Origin: an uncultured Collinsella sp.
GTDB lineage: Bacteria > Actinomycetota > Coriobacteriia > Coriobacteriales > Coriobacteriaceae
DNA length: 31,899 nt
NCBI GenBank assembly: GCA_900762325.1
Contig: CAAFGG010000022.1
Location: 1 to 31,899 of the forward strand
Direction of reading: 5' to 3'
Of the stretch, positions 15,279-22,939 are shown piece by piece. Within the stretch, counting starts at the first letter, position 1. Every line of letters starts with the position of its first letter. Below the pieces are notes generated by a model, which had not been told where the DNA came from, did not search any database, and was given only the letters and a program-made list of their open reading frames with translations. Made by a program: the position numbers and the translations under genes.

Positions 15279-15309
15279 CAAAGCCGCCCTGCCTGGGACG
15301 GCTTTGTTT
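15279..15309. terminator. terminator hairpin
   Basis: CAAAGCCG (15279-15286) pairs with CGGCTTTG (15299-15306), with further CCC/GGG pairing in the loop and TTT after it on the plus strand. It ends the peptide transcript. Confidence 0.7.
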
Positions 15310-15337
15310 CCTCGATTATCAACTTCATACGGACGCT

Positions 15338-15375
15338 CCCCGCATTCATCCGCGTGCGTACGGATGAATGCGGGG
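15338..15375. repeat. 15-bp perfect inverted repeat
   Basis: CCCCGCATTCATCCG (15338-15352) and its exact complement (15361-15375) have an 8-base loop. There is no T-tract. It lies 42 bases beyond the stop of the minus-strand fragment at 15418 and could end its transcript or mark a cassette end. Confidence 0.6.
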
Positions 15376-15417
15376 CTCGATACCCCGGCTGCCTGATCGC
15401 CAGCCCGCCGGGAAATC

Positions 15418-15954
15418 TCACTCCTCGATAAAAGCCGGCACCCAGTTAGTTCTGTGCATCTTGAAATCGCCAGTCTCGTGGGAGACGTAGAGAATGCCGT
15501 CCATCCCGTCTCGCGATGCATATGAAAGGTGAACAGAACCGCAATCCGCCCCATCATCGTCGAGAAGATCGAACGAATTCGGGTCGCTCGTTGCGGCCAA
15601 ACGACCACTCAGACAAGAGCCATCGTCATTGCAGATTTGCCATTCCATGTCTTCGCCCGCAAGAATCGCCATAGACGGCCTGGTCGCGCCATCGTTGACA
15701 TACATCCCGTCTATGCCAAACCCGTTTTCAGCGCCATCGATAAACGATTGCTCGGACCTATCGGCCCTCAAAAGGAAACCGTATCCCGTTCTGGAGTGGG
15801 GGCTGCGGAAAATTGGACCGTTATCTGGTTCGGATTGGAGTATGCGTGAATCGTTGATGCTGGCCGGTGTGGGAGCGAAGAGGGATGAACGAACCGAGCG
15901 GTATAATGCCGCGCTATGGAGGTCATATGCTCTTTTCCCGCCGTTCTGCCACAT
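15418..15954 (-). CDS. hypothetical protein, probably a 5'-truncated fragment
   Basis: The open frame is 178 codons, but its first 28 bases overlap the opposite-strand LuxR gene, and the convincing part starts only near 15796 (GYGFLLRADRSEQSF). From there to the end about 125 residues read as one beta-rich acidic domain: GMYVNDGATRPSMAILAGED, then DPNSFDLLDDDGADCGSVHL, a central DGMDGILYVSHETGDFKMH and the end VPAFIEE. I do not recognise it. No signal sequence or good ribosome site is visible for any start, so it looks like the C-terminal part of a larger secreted protein left by rearrangement. It could instead be a short intact protein starting at an internal Met. Confidence 0.4.
   Translation of the reverse strand: MWQNGGKRAYDLHSAALYRSVRSSLFAPTPASINDSRILQSEPDNGPIFRSPHSRTGYGFLLRADRSEQSFIDGAENGFGIDGMYVNDGATRPSMAILAGEDMEWQICNDDGSCLSGRLAATSDPNSFDLLDDDGADCGSVHLSYASRDGMDGILYVSHETGDFKMHRTNWVPAFIEE
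15902..15907 (+). promoter_or_regulatory. candidate -10 box of the LuxR gene
   Basis: A perfect TATAAT lies 25 bases before the chosen ATG. No good -35 box is seen 16-18 bases upstream, as expected for an activator-dependent promoter. Confidence 0.4.
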
Positions 15955-18068
15955 CTGCCTGCGCCATTGTGCTTATCGTAATGGCGGTTACCCCTTATCA
16001 CCGGTTTTCATCTTCAATCGGCTTGGCATCAGGTGCAATGACCTGGCTCGTTGTCCTTGGCGCATGCCTCGCGGCGTTTGGTCACGGTGTTGCGCTCCGC
16101 AAGGGGAGAGAAATAAGACGGCCGGGTCGCCTTGGCGTCTTCGGTGTTTTCCTTGCTGCTATTGCGGTGGTTCCCGAATGGGTCGACTTGGCCTTCTATG
16201 CTCGCGGAGATTCTATTCCAATCGCGTTTGCACCAATCTGGTTGTTGCATGGTGTTTCGTGTGCCTTGTGCTTCACTGGGTCGTTGCTCCTCTCATATGT
16301 AATTTGGGATACGGCGGGCTCTCCTTTGATACGGGGGGCGGCGCGGGACGGCGAAAGGGGGACCCGCCGATCGCAGAGCGCGCTTTTTGCAGAAACAATA
16401 GTTGTCCTGTCTTGCCTGCTGTTTTGCTGTCGAGTTTCATGGAGAGTCGTTCCCGAGCCATGGGGGATGCCCTCTGTAACGGCCGCATCAATTGGCATCG
16501 TGCTTTTAATTCCTCTGGTCTATCTCGTGTTGGCTGCGGTCCCGCTGCTTTGCTGTCCCCGCGCCTTTGGTCGGGGGCAGGGCAACGTGTTTGCCCGTTC
16601 TGTGCTCGTAGCAGTTCCCATTGGCCTTGTTCCGGCTGTCGAGGTGGCATACTTTGCAAGCGATGCCGCGGTCATTGCATCACTGTCGATGGGGTCCGCT
16701 ATTGCTGTTGCCGCCTTCGTATACACATTGCTAAGGGAGAAACGGGACAACAATTCGGATACCCCTCGCACGTCCGGCCCATTCGATGCGGGGGTGTTTT
16801 CCCCTGCCCTGTCGCCTCGAGAAGAGCAGTTTGTTCGACTGCTGCTCAAAGGGAAAACGCCGGCGGAAATTGCCAGGGAGACGGATACGAAGCCATCGAC
16901 GGTGCGAACAACGCTTCACCGAGCATACGGGAAGGCGTCGGTTGCGGGCTCACGCGAGCTCGTGGCGTTGTTTGTGGACGAGGGTGATGCTGTAGTGCCC
17001 GAGCTGTCGCGGCGGCATGCTGACGATATGTTGGCATCAGCCCGGACGCGCCGGCTGTTTCGATACCTGCTCACATTATTTTTTATCCTCCTTGCGGCGG
17101 GCCCCTTGGTAATGGCGGATAGTGATTGGGGATCAGGTGTTTCATGGGCTGTTACCTTTTCTCTCTCAAGCTATGCATTGGGTCTCGGACTGCTTCTGTC
17201 ACTGCACTACGCGGGTGAAAAACTGAATCGTGAAGCTGCACTGACTAGAACGGATGGGGCGATTGGGCTCGGAAGCCCGTGTGTGTGGGCGATACTGTCT
17301 GCCGTGGAATGGTCTTTTGTCTATATCGCGGCATGGAGGTGCGTACGCGATCCGTTGATGGCTGTGCCGGTCCTGTTTTGCGGCATAGCGTCTATGGCTT
17401 CGCTCGCCGTTAAGCTGTGCCCGTTTAAGGTCCATACCCATACTCGGGCTATCGCGCCATTGGTTTCGATAGGTGTGGCTGCTTTAATCTATGCAGCCAC
17501 TAGGGGGCGAATTCATGGACTTGCGGTACTGACGGGGATGCTGCTCACATATATAGTGCTGGGAAGCTGTCCGCAGCGCAAAATGCTCGGGGTATGGATG
17601 CTTTGCTTTGGGGCGACGGCTCCTATTTGGGTTGTCTTGCTCAGCATGGCGCAGGATCTAATGGTTTTCGAGCCGTTGTTCCTTGCGTCGTTGCTGGGGC
17701 AAAGTTCGGCTGTCAATGTCGTCGTGGCAACGGTGATCGTCTGCTGGTCTGTGCCCATGTTCGTCACGCACATCGCGCTCGCCCGCTCGGTTGAGGGCGA
17801 GAAGGCTGTCTTGGAGTACCGCGCGAACGGGTCCACCGAAACGGCCCGCGTGCGCCAACTGGCTCTGCTTACGTCGCACTCCCTTTCCGATGTTCAGTCG
17901 CAAATCTTGCTGATGACGGCAGAGGGCGCAACGACAAAGGCTATTGCGGAGGATGTCGGTTACGCTGCATCTACGGTGCAAGCACTGCGGTCTGCTTCTT
18001 ACCGCCAGTTGAGGATCAAGAATAAAGCGGAGCTTATTTCATTATTATCACGGGTAGATAACGTGTAA
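15927..18068 (+). CDS. double-module membrane-bound LuxR-type regulator
   Basis: The product is 713 residues from ATG 15927 (GGAGGT 3 bases upstream, a tight spacing; ATG 15906 or GTG 15867 are alternatives). It is made of two similar halves. In the first, about seven hydrophobic helices (10-280) are followed by a LuxR/GerE HTH at about 295-350 (LSPREEQFVRLLLKGKTPAE and TKPSTVRTTLHRAYGK). In the second, another block of helices (about 385-620) is followed by a second HTH at about 653-710 (LSDVQSQILLMTAEGATTKA and AASTVQALRSASYRQL). Coriobacteria have many membrane LuxR proteins with a single HTH, so this looks like a tandem fusion. It precedes the secreted peptide and ABC genes on the same strand and probably activates them. 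Confidence 0.88.
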   Translation: MLFSRRSATSACAIVLIVMAVTPYHRFSSSIGLASGAMTWLVVLGACLAAFGHGVALRKGREIRRPGRLGVFGVFLAAIAVVPEWVDLAFYARGDSIPIAFAPIWLLHGVSCALCFTGSLLLSYVIWDTAGSPLIRGAARDGERGTRRSQSALFAETIVVLSCLLFCCRVSWRVVPEPWGMPSVTAASIGIVLLIPLVYLVLAAVPLLCCPRAFGRGQGNVFARSVLVAVPIGLVPAVEVAYFASDAAVIASLSMGSAIAVAAFVYTLLREKRDNNSDTPRTSGPFDAGVFSPALSPREEQFVRLLLKGKTPAEIARETDTKPSTVRTTLHRAYGKASVAGSRELVALFVDEGDAVVPELSRRHADDMLASARTRRLFRYLLTLFFILLAAGPLVMADSDWGSGVSWAVTFSLSSYALGLGLLLSLHYAGEKLNREAALTRTDGAIGLGSPCVWAILSAVEWSFVYIAAWRCVRDPLMAVPVLFCGIASMASLAVKLCPFKVHTHTRAIAPLVSIGVAALIYAATRGRIHGLAVLTGMLLTYIVLGSCPQRKMLGVWMLCFGATAPIWVVLLSMAQDLMVFEPLFLASLLGQSSAVNVVVATVIVCWSVPMFVTHIALARSVEGEKAVLEYRANGSTETARVRQLALLTSHSLSDVQSQILLMTAEGATTKAIAEDVGYAASTVQALRSASYRQLRIKNKAELISLLSRVDNV

Positions 18069-18177
18069 ACGCCTGAGCGATCAACTCAATAGCGGGTGTT
18101 TACAGACATCTTTCTCTATTCATGCAAAGGTTGCCGTGCGTCGACGCATTGTTAACCGCTTTTGATTGGAGAAGGCC

Positions 18178-18690
18178 ATGATTAAGCCAAGGAGCGCTAT
18201 TGCTCGAATCGGAGTCGGCTTGGCGATTGTTGCGGGCTTGTCGATGGGTGCACCTGCCGCATCATTTGCTCAAGAGGAGTTCGACACTTCCCAGGTTTCG
18301 AGCATTTCGCAAAGCGCAGATGCTGGAATTGCCACATGTAAGAACAACAAGGATACAGATTTCGCTTTTCAATGTTCTGGCACGAGCGCAACTGGCTATC
18401 GCTCGAAGCATGACTCATCTTCAGTTTACATTTGGATTATGGGCTATTCGGGAAAGCCGTTACGTTTGTACGTGGACGGTGCCTATGACAATAGAGGAAC
18501 GGGCAACATGAATTGCACGCAGGGCGTGTATCGCTCCAACCATGAGCATGAATGGGAGATATACAACCTCGTCCGTGAGAACAAACGCAGTCATGCTCGT
18601 CTGACCGCATGGGCCGAGTCCGGATACGGCACGGTCTATGGAAAGTGGAGCCCCGATTGCTTTGGCCATTTTAACAAACTTCCCTCCTAG
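18178..18690 (+). CDS. small secreted protein, DUF2712-like, bacteriocin-type locus
   Basis: The product is 170 residues from ATG 18178 (GGAGAAGG upstream; an earlier TTG at 18166 lies in the ribosome site). The signal sequence, about 1-33, ends APAASFA. The mature protein has two or three cysteines and a pattern of TGYRSKHDSSSVYIWIMGY, then NCTQG, VRENKRSHARLTAW and GKWSPDCFG. It resembles small secreted proteins classed as DUF2712, often encoded beside dedicated ABC exporters; it also has the general look of lactococcin 972-type bacteriocins. It is followed by a strong hairpin and then permease, permease and ATPase genes, so it is the likely secreted product. Activity is unknown. Confidence 0.75.
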   Translation: MIKPRSAIARIGVGLAIVAGLSMGAPAASFAQEEFDTSQVSSISQSADAGIATCKNNKDTDFAFQCSGTSATGYRSKHDSSSVYIWIMGYSGKPLRLYVDGAYDNRGTGNMNCTQGVYRSNHEHEWEIYNLVRENKRSHARLTAWAESGYGTVYGKWSPDCFGHFNKLPS

Positions 18691-18718
18691 CCAATCCGCA
18701 GCTTCTTGTTGTGATTAG

Positions 18719-18750
18719 GGCCGGGCCGAGCGTTGCTGCTCGGCCCGGCC
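18719..18750. terminator. 13-bp perfect hairpin between peptide and transporter genes
   Basis: GGCCGGGCCGAGC (18719-18731) pairs fully with 18738-18750 around a 6-base loop. There is no T-tract, and the permease ribosome site GGGAGGA starts 4 bases later. A structure like this can block 3' decay or reduce read-through, giving more peptide mRNA than transporter mRNA. Confidence 0.75.
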
Positions 18751-18769
18751 AATGGGAGGATGATGACAT

Positions 18770-19651
18770 TTGAATAGAAATCTAATACGGCACGAGCTGT
18801 CCAAGATATTTGGCAATCCTATATTTGCGTTGGCTCTTATTTTGGCGACTGCCATTTCGATGGCAGCTGCCATCGAGGCGTGGTGGACACTCGAGGCCGA
18901 GCGCAAGCAGCTGTTATCTTTTGGCTACGGCATTGGTCTGCAGTCTCAGACATACCTCGGCCAAACGCGTGAAAGTAGCTTTGGTAACTGGATCGTTGTG
19001 AGCGCGAACGCGCCGTTGCTAGCGTCGGTGTTTTTCTATGCGCTGCCGTTGCTTGCCATGTTGGCCGGGTCGTGGTCATGCCTGTCCGAGCGTTTGAGCG
19101 GTTACGAGGCACAGATCTGCACGCGTGTTTCTAGAAATGCATATGTGAACGTGAAGATGCTGTCTGCTTTCCTCTCTGCGTTTGCGGTCACGGCTATTCC
19201 GCTACTCGTGAACTTTCTGATTGTCTCCATGCTGTTTCCCGCGTATCTCCCCCGAGTCGACGAATCGACTTACGTCGGACTCTATCTGCATAGCTATTTT
19301 TCTGGCCTGTTTTATTCCCGGCCTCTGTTATACGTGCTGGTTTATACGCTGTTCGATGCGGTGGCGCTGGGGGTTCTATCCATGGCCGTGACCGGTCTGT
19401 CGGTTGTGTTTCGCAGCAGAATCAAGGCGATGGTCGTTCCATATCTGATTATGGTTGCATGGCATTTTGTTAACGACTGGATTTTTAGCGTCCTTTCATG
19501 CGTCGGCTTTAACTGCAACATTCTTAACAGCATCAGGTCGGAATCACTAAATAACTGGCCCGACATTCGAGCGGGGTTTGCGGAAATCATTTTGCTGTTC
19601 GTCTTTTCTTTGATTTCCGCGAGATTCTTAAAAAGGCGCGAGGTGGTCTGA
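18770..19651 (+). CDS. ABC transporter permease 1 of the peptide locus
   Basis: The product is 293 residues starting at TTG 18770, with GGGAGGA 9 bases upstream. It shows about six hydrophobic segments: near 15-38 (ALALILATAISMAA), 83-105, 125-150, 180-225, 225-245 and a last one at 265-285, with a short basic tail FLKRREVV. The form matches ABC-2-like permeases in bacteriocin export or immunity operons. It ends by one-base overlap (TGATG) with the second permease, so the two are translationally coupled and probably form a heterodimer with the downstream ATPase. Confidence 0.8.
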   Translation: MNRNLIRHELSKIFGNPIFALALILATAISMAAAIEAWWTLEAERKQLLSFGYGIGLQSQTYLGQTRESSFGNWIVVSANAPLLASVFFYALPLLAMLAGSWSCLSERLSGYEAQICTRVSRNAYVNVKMLSAFLSAFAVTAIPLLVNFLIVSMLFPAYLPRVDESTYVGLYLHSYFSGLFYSRPLLYVLVYTLFDAVALGVLSMAVTGLSVVFRSRIKAMVVPYLIMVAWHFVNDWIFSVLSCVGFNCNILNSIRSESLNNWPDIRAGFAEIILLFVFSLISARFLKRREVV

Positions 19652-20487
19652 TGCTGTTTAGGCTGGTCGCTGCGGACCTGAGGACCGTTTTGAAGAAGAA
19701 CATCGTTACTTTTATTGCGGTTGCGGCAGTGACCGTTGCGAACTTGGTGTACGCCTACGGATTGTCTTCTGTGTATGGGGTCAGGACGGATACCTTGGGG
19801 TTTTCGGATAATCTTGCGCTCGTGTTTGCCGGATCTGCTCCGTTTGAGCCTAGGCCCGGGGTCATGTTTGTGCCTCCGTTAGGGTGGCTATTCCTCATTC
19901 TGCTTATTCTCTATACAACACTCGATTATCCGACCGAATCGTTGCACGGGCTTGGTTTACAAGCACTTGTTCGATGCCGGGCAAGAACCCTTTGGTGGGC
20001 CTCGCGTTTTATCTCAGTGGCGGCGGTAACGGCATTTTCACTGCTCGTGGTGGTTTGCTCTGTTGTGATTTGGAGCTTGGTGGTGAGCTCCTCGTTCAGC
20101 GCGGTCATTCATGGCGAGTCGCTTCAGCTGGCTAATTTGGCGCCGTGGTTTCTCAAAGCTGCCGAGGCAGATGCGCTGCCGTTTTTCACAGGTCTCTTAT
20201 TTGCTTTCGAGGCGCTTGCGTTTGCGCAGGCAGCGGTTGGGTTTGTGCTTGGGCCGTCAGTCTCGTTTGTGGTTTTAATGAGCTACCTGATCTGCTCGGC
20301 ATATGCACGACATTGGGCGCTATTGGGTAACGCCCTAATGCTGTTGCGCTGGGGCGGAATTGTCAAAGAGGGAATCGCGGCGGGCTCGAGCGTCTTGTTT
20401 TCAATTGTGATTATGTCGTTATGCCTATCGTTGGGCGGACTGTGGTTTCGAAGGGCCGACCTTATAGAAAAGGGGGACAAGATATGA
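19651..20487 (+). CDS. ABC transporter permease 2 of the peptide locus
   Basis: The product is 278 residues with about six hydrophobic segments (near 17-42, 75-93, 122-150, 175-205, 208-225 and 235-265). Its N-terminus, LFRLVAADLRTVLKKN followed by a hydrophobic helix, resembles that of the partial permease starting at 31811, suggesting related transporters. It starts on the last base of the first permease gene and overlaps the ATPase by four bases (ATGA). It is the second membrane half of the exporter, with the same caution about substrate. Confidence 0.8.
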   Translation: MLFRLVAADLRTVLKKNIVTFIAVAAVTVANLVYAYGLSSVYGVRTDTLGFSDNLALVFAGSAPFEPRPGVMFVPPLGWLFLILLILYTTLDYPTESLHGLGLQALVRCRARTLWWASRFISVAAVTAFSLLVVVCSVVIWSLVVSSSFSAVIHGESLQLANLAPWFLKAAEADALPFFTGLLFAFEALAFAQAAVGFVLGPSVSFVVLMSYLICSAYARHWALLGNALMLLRWGGIVKEGIAAGSSVLFSIVIMSLCLSLGGLWFRRADLIEKGDKI

Positions 20488-21128
20488 GCGTGATCGTTAG
20501 GGACGTATCGAAGCGCATGGGCAAAAACGATGTTCTGCGCAACGTGTCCATCGAGGTTGACCCTGGGACTGTGGTTGGGCTTCAGGGGATAAACGGTTCG
20601 GGTAAGACCATGCTTATGCGAGCGGTCTGCGGATTGATCAAGCCTACCGAAGGCGAAATCTCTATCGATGGCCAAAGGCTTGGGGCGGACATCTCGTTCC
20701 CGCCGAGTCTGGGGATGTTGATCGAGGCGCCTTCCTTTTTGGGATATCTGTCTGGCTACGATAATCTGGAGCTCATCGCTCAGATCAAGGGCGTTGCCAC
20801 CCCCGAGGACATTCGCTCTGCCCTGCGGCTCGTGGGGCTCGATGCAGACGAAAAAAAGAAGTTCCGAGCATACTCGCTTGGGATGAAGCAACGTCTGGGG
20901 ATAGCTGCGGCAATTATGGAAAAGCCGAAGCTACTTGTTCTCGATGAGCCAACAAATGCCCTCGACGAAGCGGGCGTGGAAATACTCAAGCGCGTTGTGG
21001 CGATGGCGGCATCAACGGGTCGCGAGGTTATTCTGTCCAGCCATGACGGAGAGGTGCTCGAGGAGCTGGCCGATCGGGTTTACTGCATGCGCGACGGTGC
21101 CGTTGTGAAAGTTCGGGAAAGGTCGTGA
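20484..21128 (+). CDS. ABC transporter ATP-binding protein
   Basis: The product is 214 residues. Walker A is GINGSGKTM (about 36-44), a Q-loop region follows, the signature YSLGMKQRLGIA is near 132-143, Walker B LLVLDEPT near 155 and the H-loop LSSHD near 187. All catalytic residues appear intact. The short length is usual for bacteriocin-type ABC-2 exporters such as the LanF/BcrA group. It overlaps the upstream permease (ATGA) and its stop overlaps the next start, so the four transporter-operon genes are coupled. It supplies energy for peptide export or self-protection. Confidence 0.93.
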   Translation: MSVIVRDVSKRMGKNDVLRNVSIEVDPGTVVGLQGINGSGKTMLMRAVCGLIKPTEGEISIDGQRLGADISFPPSLGMLIEAPSFLGYLSGYDNLELIAQIKGVATPEDIRSALRLVGLDADEKKKFRAYSLGMKQRLGIAAAIMEKPKLLVLDEPTNALDEAGVEILKRVVAMAASTGREVILSSHDGEVLEELADRVYCMRDGAVVKVRERS

Positions 21129-21793
21129 GCGCGATGAAGAAGACCCTGTGGACAAGAAGGGCGGTGCTTGCTCTTTTCGGCTGTGCTGCTACCGGCCTTG
21201 CGGGCATGAGGGTGAGCGTCGTTAACGGGAACCGGACGGTCATTCCTGAGAAATATTATGCGGAGGGCGAATGGCTCTCGATGGATGGGGCGTTTCTGGG
21301 GTCGAAGGATGTGGCGACTGACGGGTATTCGTTTTGCATAGACGGGGCAGAGCTGCTCACGCCGCGCGAGTATCTCAAGCGTGCGCATGATGATTATTCA
21401 AAATATGGCATCGTGGATACGAAAACGAAATTGAAGGACGCCGACATCACGTGTGTTATCGCCGTAAAGATGCGTGTCAGGAATAAGGACAATGTCGAAG
21501 GCGGAATCAAAACGTATGTTTGGCATTTGGTGCCGGAGTCTGCGCCAAACTATGACTTTGTGGTCAATACCGATCTGATAACGCAGGCAATGCCGGCTCT
21601 GGGCGGCTCTGCTGCGTTTGCTGTACAGGTTGGGGAGGAGAACGAGTTGCTCGTCCCATTCATGATGCAAAACACCAACGACTATTTCGAAGGTTACGAG
21701 ACCGTTCGTTTTGAGAAGGCGTTTCCCGGGACCTATACGATGAAGATGACCGATCTGCCAGAGAGAAGGATCTTAAGGTTTGAAGTGAAGTAG
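21125..21793 (+). CDS. DUF5028-like exported protein of the ABC locus
   Basis: The product is 222 residues from GTG 21125, which overlaps the ATPase stop; ATG 21134 is an alternative. The basic start KKTLWTRRAVLALFGCAATG is a membrane anchor, and the Cys may make it a lipoprotein, although the box is not typical. The rest matches the DUF5028 pattern as I know it: YYAEGEWLSMDGAFLGSKDV, TDGYSFCIDGAELLTPREYL, then a beta-rich part ending RFEVK. Such proteins recur at the end of bacteriocin-like ABC operons, where an accessory or immunity role is plausible. The gene closes the operon before a hairpin at 21817-21842. Confidence 0.72.
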   Translation: MSAMKKTLWTRRAVLALFGCAATGLAGMRVSVVNGNRTVIPEKYYAEGEWLSMDGAFLGSKDVATDGYSFCIDGAELLTPREYLKRAHDDYSKYGIVDTKTKLKDADITCVIAVKMRVRNKDNVEGGIKTYVWHLVPESAPNYDFVVNTDLITQAMPALGGSAAFAVQVGEENELLVPFMMQNTNDYFEGYETVRFEKAFPGTYTMKMTDLPERRILRFEVK

Positions 21794-21816
21794 CTCGAAG
21801 GTCCTGTTGGGGGAGC

Positions 21817-21842
21817 CTCATCCTACGCTGAAGCGGGATGAG
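21817..21842. terminator. hairpin after the transporter operon
   Basis: CTCATCC (21817-21823) pairs with GGATGAG (21836-21842). There is no T-tract, so termination is uncertain. It also marks the end of the cassette before relaxase homology resumes at about 21890. Confidence 0.5.
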
Positions 21843-21889
21843 ATTCCCTTCGCAGTGGCGCTCGGCCCTAGTGCTTCTTCTTGCTCTTC

Positions 21890-22562
21890 TTCTTACAGTT
21901 ACAAAAACAATCTGCGCGAGCTGATCCATATCGCGATCAACAACTGTCACCCGAAGAATATGGAGCAATTCAAAAAGCTACTCGCCTCATGGGGCGTGGA
22001 CATTTTCATCAAGAACAATCGAGTCTATGCGACAGATCTCGATATCAAGGAGGCCGGCAATCCGAAGTGCACTTTCAACCTGACTCGACTCGACGGACGT
22101 TTCGCGGTCAAACAACTTGAAGCGGCGTTCGAAAAGAACGTGCTGGAAGCCGAGCAAGCCCTTCCTTATGAGAAGCGCTGCGAGATTTACATCCAACGTC
22201 TCAAGAAAGCGTATTCGGCGTGGGTCGAACAGGCGAAAGCGAGCAAAGGCGTCGCCTACAATTCATTCCCCAAATTCATCGCACCGAAGTGCGATGAGGA
22301 TTTGCTCGAAGATCCAGCGGTTCGCGATGAGCTTCTTGCGCGTCGCGGCTACGCAAGGGAGATTCGCAACCGCTATGCCGGCGCCGTTCCCGATGCCGGC
22401 GACGACCGCGTTCGCGCCGCCGGCCAGGCGCACGGCGGTAGCGACGCGCCTCACTATCGGTCCGATCGCACTGTCGATCGTGGCGATTACACGCGCGGCG
22501 ACTCGCCCGCTAGCCTTTTTGCCAATAGTTCCAGCGAAGAGCGGTGGAACTATTGGCGCTAA
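21890..22562 (+). pseudogene. relaxase C-terminal remnant
   Basis: The open frame runs from a TTG at 21807, but protein-like sequence starts near 21890. The segment NNLRELIHIAINNC, then MEQFKKLLASWGVDIFIKNN, RVYATD and LTRLDGRFAVKQLEAAF is the post-catalytic region of MobA/VirD2-type relaxases (short helical unit, G-V-x-I strand, then L-D-G-x-F). About 150 further residues are charged and end in an Arg/Asp/Ser-rich tail. The N-terminal nuclease half, with catalytic Tyr and His triad, is absent here, and the upstream 6.7 kb is the LuxR/ABC cassette. mobC lies just beyond that, so the cassette appears to have replaced the front of the relaxase gene. The plasmid would then need a helper relaxase. 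Confidence 0.6.
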
Positions 22563-22635
22563 TAGTTCGGAATTTCCTCTAATTACAAACTATTAAGAGT
22601 TATTAGTTACAGATTCACTAATAGTCAGCTATTGG
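22521..22635. repeat. CTAATAG heptamer cluster, copy C, with 13-bp inverted repeat
   Basis: GCCAATAGTTCCA (22521-22533) and its exact complement (22545-22557) overlap the end of the relaxase frame. Then CTAATAG 22559, CTATTAA 22590, TTATTAG 22600 (10 bp on), CTAATAG 22618 and CTATTGG 22629 follow. TCGCAGGTAGATAGC at about 22680 matches the motif after cluster B. Confidence 0.6.
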
Positions 22636-22710
22636 CGGCACCGCAAAGAGCCATACCGTAGTACCAATGTATTAAGTTTTCGCAGGTAGATAGCTAAAAA
22701 TTTGATACCC

Positions 22711-22735
22711 CGCCCGCCGTTAAGACGGGCGGGCG
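22711..22735. other. GC-rich hairpin
   Basis: CGCCCGCC and GGGCGGGCG surround GTTAAGAC with a one-base bulge. It may be a terminator without a T-tract or the 5' end of a structured RNA. Confidence 0.45.
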
Positions 22736-22751
22736 TGCTATCATCGAGGTT

Positions 22752-22934
22752 GTTCCAGCGGTGGTACCAACACCGTGGAACCGCGTAGAGTGAGGTACCA
22801 ACTCAACATCTACACCGTCAGACGCTTAAACTACAAGCCATCTGACAACTCCATTTTATCCAGACCCGCAGGTCAGGACAACACGGAGAAGTAGATAAGA
22901 GAAAAAACGGAACCTCCTCACCGGGAGGTTTTTT
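22752..22934 (+). ncRNA. possible small RNA ending in a terminator
   Basis: A compound hairpin (GTTCC/GGAAC and CGGTG/CACCG, 22752-22781) is followed by another with GGTACCA in its loop (GAGT/ACTC, 22788-22803). After about 100 unstructured bases comes a terminator: AACCTCC (22911-22917), GGAGGTT (22924-22930), six T. There is no open frame. It could instead be the leader of the large RNA that follows or the 3' end of the relaxase transcript. Confidence 0.35.
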
Positions 22935-22939
22935 CATAT

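Noticed and set aside
19129..19137. TTCTAGAAA inside permease 1
   Set aside because: A lone site in coding sequence without 11-bp partners, so probably chance.
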